Made by a program: the position numbers and the translations under genes. Positions 1-5,801 of a DNA stretch of 6,154 nucleotides are shown in pieces. Position 1 is the stretch's first letter; the number at the start of each line of letters is the position of its first letter. A model generated the notes under the pieces. It was not told where the DNA came from. It did not search any database and saw nothing but the letters and a program-made list of their open reading frames with translations. Source of the stretch: an uncultured Oscillospiraceae bacterium (lineage in GTDB: Bacteria; Bacillota; Clostridia; Oscillospirales; Oscillospiraceae); the NCBI GenBank assembly GCA_944385645.1, contig CALWYA010000095.1, forward strand, positions 1-6,154, given 5' to 3'.

Positions 1-171
1 CAGGTTGATCAGGCTGTTCTTCCAGCAGCGCATGGGCACATAGTCCACGCCGTCCTGCTTGGCATAGGCCGGGGTCGGCCGGTCGTCGGGCCCGAACACC
101 TTTTCGCACAGGGTGCCGTACAGACCGGCGCCCACGAAGAGGATGACCAGACCGATGACAAAGGTTGCCAT
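1..171 (-). CDS. cstA: CstA-family carbon starvation / pyruvate-peptide transporter, N-terminal fragment
   Basis: The 57 visible residues start at the ATG at 171-169, and the rest of the gene lies beyond the window's left edge. Residues 3-20 form a hydrophobic first membrane segment. They are followed by EKVFG, then RPTPAYAKQDGVDYVP and a W-K-N-x-L-I-N-L stretch. The TPAY-x-K-x-DGVDYVP block is the hallmark of the start of CstA/BtsT-type proteins, multi-pass inner-membrane transporters linked to pyruvate or peptide uptake under carbon limitation. A good ribosome binding site (AAGGAG read on the minus strand, 186-181) lies 9 nt before the ATG and fixes the start. The gene is divergent from the LtaS-like gene. 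Family assignment is firm for a fragment this short; the substrate cannot be told from it. Confidence 0.85.
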   Translation of the reverse strand, partial: MATFVIGLVILFVGAGLYGTLCEKVFGPDDRPTPAYAKQDGVDYVPMRCWKNSLINL

Positions 172-285
172 ACTCTCACTCTCCTTGATTTCTTCTCTTG
201 ACTCTCTTGCCCGGCCTCCTGGCAGCGGCCGGCGCGCCTCTGGAGCCGCGGCACGCGTGACCTGCCGCACTCCACAAACGCTTGC

Positions 286-314
286 AGTATAACACATCCG
301 CCGCCATTCGGAAA
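286..314 (-). promoter_or_regulatory. Probable promoter of the cstA-like gene (extended -10)
   Basis: Read on the minus strand, TGTTATACT gives an extended -10 (TATACT at 291-286, preceded by TG). The -35 region 16-17 bp upstream is poor (TTCCGA or TTTCCG), as is usual for extended -10 promoters. Transcription would start near 279, leaving a leader of about 107 nt before the ATG at 171. Part of that leader is GC-rich, with a short CCGGCC/GGCCGG inverted repeat, but I recognise no riboswitch in it. Confidence 0.55.
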
Positions 315-332
315 GGGGCATTTTCACGGAAA

Positions 333-373
333 ATCCCAAAAAATCATAGAATTTTTCCGGCATTTTTTGGGAT
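333..373. repeat. 12-bp perfect inverted repeat between divergent genes
   Basis: ATCCCAAAAAAT (333-344) is the exact reverse complement of ATTTTTTGGGAT (362-373), with a 17-nt spacer. A second, overlapping pairing is possible: GGAAAA (328-333) with TTTTCC (353-358), excluding the first if formed in RNA. It sits between the cstA-like -10 and the LtaS-like -35. It could be an operator or a leftover two-way terminator; neither gene needs a terminator here. Confidence 0.6.
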
Positions 374-448
374 AGCCTCCAATCCGCCCCCCGCGTTTCC
401 TCCCCCGCCCCGTCTCTCCTTCCAGATTTTCCGTCCCCCGCCCCCGCA

Positions 449-477
449 TTGACAAGGGCGGTCAAATCCAGTACAAT
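449..477 (+). promoter_or_regulatory. Sigma-70-type promoter of the LtaS-like gene
   Basis: A consensus -35 TTGACA (449-454) and -10 TACAAT (472-477) are separated by exactly 17 bp. The expected transcription start is near 484, giving a leader of about 47 nt that ends in a GGGAGG ribosome binding site (517-522). This is one of the two best promoters in the window. Confidence 0.85.
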
Positions 478-530
478 AGGCCATAATCCCATCATCCCAC
501 CATCTTTTTCGTCTGCGGGAGGTGTCCCCC

Positions 531-2528
531 ATGTCCCTTTCCAAGCGGACTGGCTTATGGCCGCGGTGGCGGCGGCTGGCCATTCCCTCCCTCTTCTTCT
601 GGGCCGTGATCTACTATGAGGAGCTGGTCCTGAAGCTGTCCTGCTTTCAGGCCCTGTCTCCGGAGGGTGCGCTGTTCACCCTGCTCTTTTCCCTGCCCCT
701 GGCCCTGCTGCTGGGGCTGCTGTGCGGGGGGATCTCCCCCCGGCGGGGGCGGTTCTTCCTGGTGCTGTCCACCGTCCTGCTGTCCTTTTGGATGGGCTCC
801 CAGGCCATCTACTACCGGCTGTTCAAGACCTTCTTCAGCCTGTTCTCCATCACCAAGATGCTCATGGTGGCCGAGTCCTTCGGCCACACGGCGGCGGGCG
901 AGGTGCTCCTCAACTGGTTTGTGGTGGCTCTGATGGCCCTGCCCATTGTGCTGTCCGTCCTCCTGCGCCGGCGCATCGTGGGGGAGCAGACCCTGGCCCA
1001 CCCCAGACCCATGCGGTGGGTGCTGCTGGCCGTCCTGGCCCAGCTGATCCCCATGGGCATCGTCATGCTGTGCGGGGGCGGGGTGCTCTCCCTGCGGTAC
1101 ATCTATACCCAGGCCGCCGTCCCCGAGCTGGAGGTGCAGTACTTCGGCATGGTCACCCAGACCCAGCTGGAGATCCGCCGGGTGTTCTTCGGCATCGACC
1201 CGGACGACGAGGACCCCACCCTGTCCGACCCGGTGGACCCGGACGACCTGCCCCCGGACACCAGCGCCTTTCAGCCCGAGGGAAAACCGGGGGTCCACGC
1301 CATGGACATCGACTTCGACGCCCTGGCCCGGGACGAGACCGACGAGAACCTGCTCCTGGCCAACCAGTGGTTCGCCCAGCGGGAGCCCACGCCGGAAAAT
1401 GAGTGGACGGGGTACTTCCAGGGAAAGAACCTGATCTGGATCGTGGCGGAGAGCTTCTCCGCCACCGCTCTGGATCCAGAGCGCACCCCCACCCTGTGGA
1501 AGCTGTCCCACGAGGGCTTCGTCTTTGACCACTTCTACACGCCCCTGTGGGGGGTGTCCACCTCCGACGGGGAATATGTGACCACCACCAGCCTGATCCC
1601 CAAGTCGGGGGTGTGGAGCTACTCCCTGTCCTCCGACAACTACATGCCCTTCTCCCTGGGCCGCCAGTTCCGGCAGGAGGGCTACCGCACTCTGGCCTTC
1701 CACGACTACCTCTATGACTACTACGACCGGTTCCGCACCCACCAGAACATGGGCTATGACTTCTACGCCATCGGCCAGGGCCTCCACCTGGAGTCGGCGG
1801 ACCAGTTCCCCCCCTCCGACCTGGAGATGATGGAGCAGGCCGTCCCCATGTTCGCGGACGAGGATCAGTTCATGGTGTACATGCTCACCGTCAGCGGCCA
1901 CCTGAACTACACCCTGGAGGAGAACGCCATGTCCGCGCGCCACTGGGACGAGGTGAAGGACCTGCCCTACAGCGACCCGGTGAAGTGCTATCTGGCCAGC
2001 CAGCTGGAGCTGGAGGCGGCCATGACCAGCCTGCTGGACCAGCTGGAGGCGGCGGGGCAGCTGGAGGACACGGTGATCGTCCTGTCCGCCGACCACTACC
2101 CCTACGGCCTCACCGAGGAGGAGTACAGCGAGCTGCTGGGCCACCCGGTGGACCCGGTGTTCGAGATCTATGAGAACGCCCTGATTTTGTGGAGCGCCGA
2201 TCTGGAGGAGCCCGTCCATGTGGACAAGTACTGCTCCAGCCTGGACCTGCTGCCCACCCTGTCCAACCTGTTCGGCCTGGAGTACGACTCCCGGCTGATG
2301 ATGGGCTCGGACATCCTGTCCGACGAGCCCGCCCTGGTCATCTTCGCCAACTACAGCTTTATCAACGCCGCCGGCTGGTACGACTCCACCACGGACAGAT
2401 TCACCCGCTGGGATGGGGCGGAGCCCGACCCCCAGGAGGTGGCCGACATGGTGGCCGACGTGCAGAACCGGGTGGCCTACTCCGCCGTGGTGCTGGACTA
2501 CGACTACTACCGTCTGGTTCTGGGGTAG
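531..2528 (+). CDS. LTA synthase-family membrane sulfatase / phosphoglycerol transferase
   Basis: A 665-residue protein. ATG 531 is chosen because GGGAGG (517-522) lies 8 nt upstream; the GTG at 522 overlaps that site. About five membrane segments (roughly 15-35, 46-66, 74-93, 125-146, 163-184) precede an extracellular alkaline-phosphatase-fold domain, as in Staphylococcus aureus LtaS (646 aa). Residues matching the LtaS active site are E307 (AESF), nucleophile T344 (S-T-S-D-G-E) and D521-H522 (SADH) for the metal, plus H391, R400 and H457 (SGH) for the glycerol-phosphate pocket. The LtaS pocket tryptophan appears to be Tyr398. Such enzymes move phosphoglycerol from phosphatidylglycerol onto teichoic acid or other envelope acceptors. 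An acidic Pro/Asp-rich linker (about 223-243) joins the membrane and catalytic parts. The exact acceptor is unknown, so no symbol is given. Confidence 0.9.
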   Translation: MSLSKRTGLWPRWRRLAIPSLFFWAVIYYEELVLKLSCFQALSPEGALFTLLFSLPLALLLGLLCGGISPRRGRFFLVLSTVLLSFWMGSQAIYYRLFKTFFSLFSITKMLMVAESFGHTAAGEVLLNWFVVALMALPIVLSVLLRRRIVGEQTLAHPRPMRWVLLAVLAQLIPMGIVMLCGGGVLSLRYIYTQAAVPELEVQYFGMVTQTQLEIRRVFFGIDPDDEDPTLSDPVDPDDLPPDTSAFQPEGKPGVHAMDIDFDALARDETDENLLLANQWFAQREPTPENEWTGYFQGKNLIWIVAESFSATALDPERTPTLWKLSHEGFVFDHFYTPLWGVSTSDGEYVTTTSLIPKSGVWSYSLSSDNYMPFSLGRQFRQEGYRTLAFHDYLYDYYDRFRTHQNMGYDFYAIGQGLHLESADQFPPSDLEMMEQAVPMFADEDQFMVYMLTVSGHLNYTLEENAMSARHWDEVKDLPYSDPVKCYLASQLELEAAMTSLLDQLEAAGQLEDTVIVLSADHYPYGLTEEEYSELLGHPVDPVFEIYENALILWSADLEEPVHVDKYCSSLDLLPTLSNLFGLEYDSRLMMGSDILSDEPALVIFANYSFINAAGWYDSTTDRFTRWDGAEPDPQEVADMVADVQNRVAYSAVVLDYDYYRLVLG

Positions 2529-2549
2529 TTCCCCCCTTCCCATGGAAAC

Positions 2550-2594
2550 ACGGCCAGCGGCCCGCCTTTCGGCGGGCTGCTGGCCGTTTGTTCT
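2550..2594 (+). terminator. Strong intrinsic terminator after the LtaS-like gene
   Basis: A 17-bp stem with one G-T pair (2550-2566 with 2571-2587) and a TTTC loop is followed by TTTGTTCT. It begins 22 nt after the stop codon. A second GC hairpin (2595-2633, inner CGCCGC-GAA-GCGGCG) follows but lacks a T-run. Confidence 0.85.
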
Positions 2595-2692
2595 GTCCGC
2601 CGCCGCGCCGCGAAGCGGCGGAGCCGGCGGGACCCTGTGAAAAATGGCATTGGTGGATGAAAAATTGATATTGAAATTCCAGACCCTGGGAA

Positions 2693-2721
2693 TTGACAGG
2701 GGCACTTCATCCTGCTACACT
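2693..2721 (+). promoter_or_regulatory. Sigma-70-type promoter of the esterase lipoprotein gene
   Basis: TTGACA (2693-2698) and TACACT (2716-2721) are separated by 17 bp. The upstream 40 bases are AT-rich and could act as an UP element. An imperfect inverted repeat AATTCC/GGAATT (2675-2680 with 2689-2694) overlaps the first bases of the -35 and could be a repressor site. The predicted start near 2728 leaves a leader of about 64 nt. Confidence 0.8.
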
Positions 2722-2791
2722 GGAAAATACACAGAAGGCAGGCGTTTTATTGTCCGCTTTCTGTGAAATTACACAAAAGGAGGATTTTGTC

Positions 2792-4711
2792 ATGTCCCGC
2801 AAACCCACCCGGCTGTCTCTGGCCGCCGCCGTCCTGTCCGTGGCCATGCTGGCATCCTGCGGCGCTCCCGCCGGCAGCTCCAGCTCCACCCCCGACGCCA
2901 GCACCCCCTCGGTCAGCACCCCGGACAGCTCCCAACCCGTCTCCGTAGAACCTCTGGAGGTCCAGACCTTCCCCTGCTCCACCACAGAGGAGTTCACCGC
3001 CCTCTTCCAGGAGATGATGGAGACCGACCCGGACAACCTCTACTACCACCCCTATACCGGCCTGTTCCAGGAGCCGGTGGAGGCCGAGGGCCTGTCCCAG
3101 ACCCGCACGCTGTACACCTATATCCCGGACGAGACCCGGCACTGCGCCTCCAGCGTCTTTGTGGCCATCCCCGCCGGGGAGAAGGCGGAGGAGTTCCTGG
3201 TCAGCAGCGGCTGGACCGCCGTGGCCGATGAATACAAGTTCCTCCTCCACGCCATGACCCCCGCCGGGGACCAGTGGGGCGAGGAGGATGAGGAGCTGGC
3301 CTATCTGGCCGCCGCCTATAACCTGGGCACCAAGACCATCAACTACAGCCCCTACACCGGCAACTACTACTTCGTGGGCTACGGGGACGGCGGCCGCCTG
3401 CTGGAGCAGTGGGTCATGGCCAACCCCGACAACTGCTCCGGACTGGTGGTCCTGGACGGCGGCGGGATCAGCGGCGACTACCTGGACCAGATGGCCCAGA
3501 CGCCCGCCGTGGACCCGGACAAGACCGTCTCCCAGGTGAACGTCCCCGTCTGGCTCATCGAGGCGGAGGTGACCGACGAGATCCAGACCCTGGTGGACTA
3601 CTGGAGCGCCGCCAACGACTGCACGGACACCGCCTATCTCAACCAGGACGTGTCCATGGAGACCACGGTCTACCTGCAGGACATGCTCTCCAACGACGCC
3701 TTTATCAACGCCTACCCCCTGGGCCGCATCCAGATCACCCAGGCCCAGGTCAGCTACACCGACCCGGAGCTGAGCGCCACCCTGTGGGAGACCTTCCTGT
3801 GCAAGGCTCAGCGCTACCGCTCCCTGGCCGGCAACGACCTGCGGCCCGCCATCGACTATGAGGAGCTGGGCTTCACCAAGGAGGAGCGCACCATCGACGG
3901 GTACTCCCGCTACTGGCTGGAGTACGTGCCCCAGTCGGTGAAGGACAACCCGGACGAGGAGGTCCCCCTGGTGATGGCCCTCCACGGCGCCGGCCAGTGC
4001 GGCGAGGCCTACGCCCCCTACTCCGAGTGGTTCAAGGTGGCCGAGGAGGCCGGCTTCATCGTGGTCTTCCCCACCGCCTATCCCTACGCGGAGAACAACG
4101 GCATGGCCCGGCCCATCCACAACGACTGCTGGGACCCCAGCCGGCCTGACGACGTGTCCTTCTGGCGGCAGCTGATCCAGGACGTCTCCGACCGCTACCC
4201 CGTGGACGCCAGCCGCATCTACGCCACCGGCCACTCCAACGGCGGCAACTCCAGCGCCATGATCGCCGGCGAGATGTCCGACGTGGTGGCCGCCGTGGCC
4301 ATCAGCGCCGGCCGCTTCCGCAACGTGGAGCAAACGGTGACCGAGGATGTGGCCACCCTCCACGACATGGCCAGCACCTACCCCGTGCCGGTCATCCAGA
4401 TGGTGGGCACCAATGACGCCGGCGCCTATCAGAGCCCCAGCATGACCTCCACCATGATGTACTTCCTGGAGCGCAACGGCTGCCAGGACCTGGCCAATCC
4501 TCTGACCTATCAGACCAGCGGCTATCACAACCAGATCTGGTGCAATGAGGACGGCATCCCCATGGTGCGCTACACCGTCATCGAGGACAAGCCCCACACC
4601 ACCACCCCCTCTGAGTCCCGCCTGTTCTGGTACGAGTTCCTCTGCCACTACGCCCGGGGCGAGGATGGCAGCGTGCTGTATATGCAGGACGACACCATCA
4701 TCCGCGAATAA
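2792..4711 (+). CDS. Lipoprotein with tandem alpha/beta-hydrolase halves; C-terminal LpqC/PHB-depolymerase-like esterase
   Basis: A 639-residue predicted surface lipoprotein. ATG 2792 is preceded by AAAGGAGG (2776-2783) at 8 nt; any in-frame start further upstream would run into the promoter. Residues 1-22 are a signal peptide with lipobox L-A-S-C (Cys23 lipidated), then a Ser/Thr/Pro-rich tether (about 27-55). The C-terminal half (about 365-625) has LHGAG (397-401, oxyanion region), C446-W-D, nucleophile Ser482 in GHSNGG, Asp542 in VGTND and His602 in DKPH, a layout typical of LpqC / PHB-depolymerase / feruloyl-esterase-like carboxylesterases. The N-terminal half (about 104-345) resembles it in order but reads GYGDGG (196-201), with Gly198 in place of the serine. 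Substrate is unknown; a short acyl or aromatic ester on a polysaccharide is a family-based guess. It is a single-gene unit with its own promoter and terminator. Confidence 0.85.
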   Translation: MSRKPTRLSLAAAVLSVAMLASCGAPAGSSSSTPDASTPSVSTPDSSQPVSVEPLEVQTFPCSTTEEFTALFQEMMETDPDNLYYHPYTGLFQEPVEAEGLSQTRTLYTYIPDETRHCASSVFVAIPAGEKAEEFLVSSGWTAVADEYKFLLHAMTPAGDQWGEEDEELAYLAAAYNLGTKTINYSPYTGNYYFVGYGDGGRLLEQWVMANPDNCSGLVVLDGGGISGDYLDQMAQTPAVDPDKTVSQVNVPVWLIEAEVTDEIQTLVDYWSAANDCTDTAYLNQDVSMETTVYLQDMLSNDAFINAYPLGRIQITQAQVSYTDPELSATLWETFLCKAQRYRSLAGNDLRPAIDYEELGFTKEERTIDGYSRYWLEYVPQSVKDNPDEEVPLVMALHGAGQCGEAYAPYSEWFKVAEEAGFIVVFPTAYPYAENNGMARPIHNDCWDPSRPDDVSFWRQLIQDVSDRYPVDASRIYATGHSNGGNSSAMIAGEMSDVVAAVAISAGRFRNVEQTVTEDVATLHDMASTYPVPVIQMVGTNDAGAYQSPSMTSTMMYFLERNGCQDLANPLTYQTSGYHNQIWCNEDGIPMVRYTVIEDKPHTTTPSESRLFWYEFLCHYARGEDGSVLYMQDDTIIRE

Positions 4712-4731
4712 CAGTTCCTCCTCTCCTGAAT

Positions 4732-4774
4732 ATGGCACGGGGACCCGCCCTTGGGCGGGTCCCCGTGCCATTTA
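4732..4774 (+). terminator. Intrinsic terminator after the esterase lipoprotein gene
   Basis: A perfect 18-bp stem (4732-4749 with 4754-4771) with a CTTG loop starts 20 nt after the stop. Only three Ts (4771-4773) follow before a purine tract, so the stem is very strong but the T-run is weak. It could also slow leftward transcription from the non-coding block on its right. Confidence 0.75.
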
Positions 4775-5018
4775 AGAAGAGAAGAGAGAGGGAGGTAATC
4801 AATATCTGGAAACCGCCGTCGGGCGGGAACCTTTGGTCTGCCGCCCGGGGGCAAGCCCGCCGGGCCGGCAGTATGGCGCGTGCTCCGCGCCGAGAGGGCG
4901 GGACGCGGTCCCCAGTCAGGCGGGGACCGGGCCCCTGTCCGGTAGTCGCGCGTGTTGCCGGACATTCCGCGCGGCCTGGGCCGCGCTTCAGGAGGAAAAC
5001 AGATCAAGTTCTGATCTG
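4774..5018. other. Polypurine tract plus run of seven stem-loops; candidate structured RNA, strand uncertain
   Basis: No convincing gene is seen. A 22-nt purine tract (4774-4795) ends in GGGAGG with no start codon after it. Then come stem-loops at 4813-4826, 4838-4871 (about 14 pairs with two bulges), 4875-4891, 4906-4929 (8 bp CGGTCCCC/GGGGACCG), 4936-4964 (7 bp), 4969-4986 (7 bp, CTGG loop) and 5000-5018 (7 bp CAGATCA/TGATCTG). An orphan AGGAGG sits at 4990-4995. It matches no RNA family I can name; RNase P, SRP, tmRNA and 6S signatures were looked for and not seen. High GC content makes chance hairpins likelier, so this is a candidate only. Confidence 0.4.
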
Positions 5019-5048
5019 GTTATACCTTACCACATTCCCCCCTGCCAA
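5019..5048 (-). promoter_or_regulatory. Possible leftward promoter facing the stem-loop block
   Basis: On the minus strand TTGGCA (5048-5043) and TATAAC (5024-5019) are 18 bp apart, inside the only AT-rich island of the gene-free stretch (about 5019-5088). A start near 5012 would transcribe the stem-loop block leftward. The start would fall inside the 5000-5018 hairpin, which weakens the case. Confidence 0.3.
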
Positions 5049-5157
5049 TCTTCACAAAATCTGGAACTTTTCATGAACATTATGTGAACCCGCTCCGCCA
5101 AGCGGCAGGCGCACCCCGCGGGCAGCCGCCCAGGCGCGCCATATAAACAAGGCGACG

Positions 5158-5238
5158 CATCCGTCCGCAAATTTCAGACACGAGCGGCAGCGGGCGGGGA
5201 AAATCCCCTTCTTTTGATTTGCACCCGCGCGCCGGATG
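5158..5238 (+). repeat. Nested inverted repeats with a terminator-like core
   Basis: Three nested arms share a centre: CATCCG/CGGATG (5158-5163 with 5233-5238), GCAAAT/ATTTGC (5167-5172 with 5217-5222) and GGGGA/TCCCC (5196-5200 with 5204-5208). The inner hairpin is followed by TTCTTTT (5209-5215), like a weak rightward terminator. Just left of it, 5090-5140 holds smaller GC hairpins (CCGCT/AGCGG, GGCGC/GCGCC). No gene is visible. Confidence 0.4.
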
Positions 5239-5258
5239 GGAGAGGCAGGCAAGGGCCA

Positions 5259-5476
5259 GAGGTTTCCGAAGGGAAATTTTTAGAAACCGTAGGTTTCTAA
5301 ACGGCGCTTTGGTGACTTTGCCGCTGTATCCGGGGTCCCCGCGCAAACCCAGCGCAGCGGGTCGCGTGGGGAAAGGACGAGCAGCGGAATGAGGGAGCTT
5401 TCCCCGTCAGGGGGAAGCGAACGATATGGAGCTTGCGAGGACGCCGTCACTCGCCGCCCGCAGGCGGCGAAACCTC
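5259..5476. repeat. MITE-like or structured-RNA-like element with imperfect inverted ends
   Basis: Outer arms are exact: GAGGTTTC (5259-5266) and GAAACCTC (5469-5476). Inside, GGTTTC-N5-GGCG-N5-GTGAC (5292-5316) mirrors GTCAC-T-CGCC (5446-5455) and GAAACC (5469-5474). The interior holds hairpins at 5279-5301 (10 bp TTTAGAAACC/GGTTTCTAAA), 5337-5371, 5397-5418 (9 bp) and 5451-5470 (8 bp TCGCCGCC/GGCGGCGA); AACCTC/GAGGTT (5471-5490) overlaps the right end. There is no ORF of note and no clear target-site duplication. The look is that of a dispersed intergenic repeat, but copy number cannot be seen from one window. The bases from 5491 to 5554 hold nothing I can name. Confidence 0.5.
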
Positions 5477-5540
5477 CCCCCGTAGAGGTTACGTAGAGCG
5501 TAAAGAAGGAAGCAGCGGCCGGCTGACGCCGCCCGCCGCA

Positions 5541-5574
5541 GATATTTTATGTAAGGGCCCGGGATGCCGGGCCC
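5541..5574 (-). terminator. Hairpin downstream of the 55-residue ORF, possible terminator
   Basis: A perfect 8-bp stem GGGCCCGG/CCGGGCCC (5555-5562 with 5567-5574) lies 8 nt past the stop of the small minus-strand gene. Read on the minus strand it is followed by TTACATAAAATATC, AT-rich but not a clean T-run, so termination is likely but not certain. Confidence 0.5.
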
Positions 5575-5581
5575 CGGGCGG

Positions 5582-5749
5582 TCACATGTCGTGGCCCTCC
5601 CGCTTCATGCGCATCTCCTCCCGGCCGGCCATGGGGTCCTGGGCGCTGGTCTCGGGGTCGGTGCGGTTCTGGCCGGCGATGGGCGGGGTGCCCCGCAGGT
5701 CGCGGCCCTTCTTGTTGTCCCGGTCCTGTCTGTCCTTGGGTCTGCTCAT
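5582..5749 (-). CDS. Small hydrophilic protein of unknown function (55 aa)
   Basis: Read leftward from ATG 5749-5747 to TGA 5584-5582. AAGGAGG (5766-5760) lies 10 nt upstream, a near-perfect ribosome binding site and the main reason to believe the gene. The protein has no Cys, Trp, Tyr or Phe, no membrane segment and no signal peptide. It begins MSRPKDRQDRDNKKGRD and ends AGREEMRMKREGHDM; Lys, Arg, Asp and Glu make up roughly 40%. Such composition suggests an intrinsically disordered or nucleic-acid/protein-binding peptide, but I recognise no family. A hairpin with an AT-rich tail follows its stop. Its own promoter is unclear: a CATACT hexamer (5788-5783, minus) lacks a good -35. Confidence 0.65.
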   Translation of the reverse strand: MSRPKDRQDRDNKKGRDLRGTPPIAGQNRTDPETSAQDPMAGREEMRMKREGHDM

Positions 5750-5801
5750 GGGAAATCTGCCTCCTTATTCTGGGATGTCCCCAGTATGCCCCTCCGGAGG
5801 C

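Noticed and set aside
522..530. GTG 522 as start of the LtaS-like gene
   Set aside because: It overlaps the GGGAGG ribosome binding site, which is correctly spaced for ATG 531.
555..2705. Long open frame on the minus strand opposite the LtaS-like gene
   Set aside because: It is a shadow of a GC-rich gene: low-complexity His/Gly/Val/Gln composition, no ribosome binding site, and the opposite frame has clear family motifs.
2693..2791. 33-residue N-terminal extension of the esterase from TTG 2693
   Set aside because: That TTG is the -35 hexamer of the promoter; ATG 2792 has a good ribosome binding site and gives a proper signal peptide with lipobox.
2747..4771. Long open frame on the minus strand opposite the esterase gene
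   Set aside because: Same GC-bias artefact; repetitive Gly/Val/His composition and it overlaps a well-supported lipoprotein gene and its terminator.
4813..5018. Known housekeeping RNA (RNase P, SRP, tmRNA, 6S)
   Set aside because: None of the conserved core sequences of these RNAs was found on either strand.
4732..5087. Plus-strand reading frames in the gene-free stretch
   Set aside because: They start inside a terminator hairpin or lack a ribosome binding site, and translate to Arg/Gly/Pro-rich sequence without motifs.
5052..5346. Minus-strand frames across 5052-5346
   Set aside because: No ribosome binding site, no recognisable domain, and they cross the inverted-repeat structures.
4813..5490. 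CRISPR array
   Set aside because: Repeats are inverted and differ from each other; there is no regular direct repeat with unique spacers and no cas gene.
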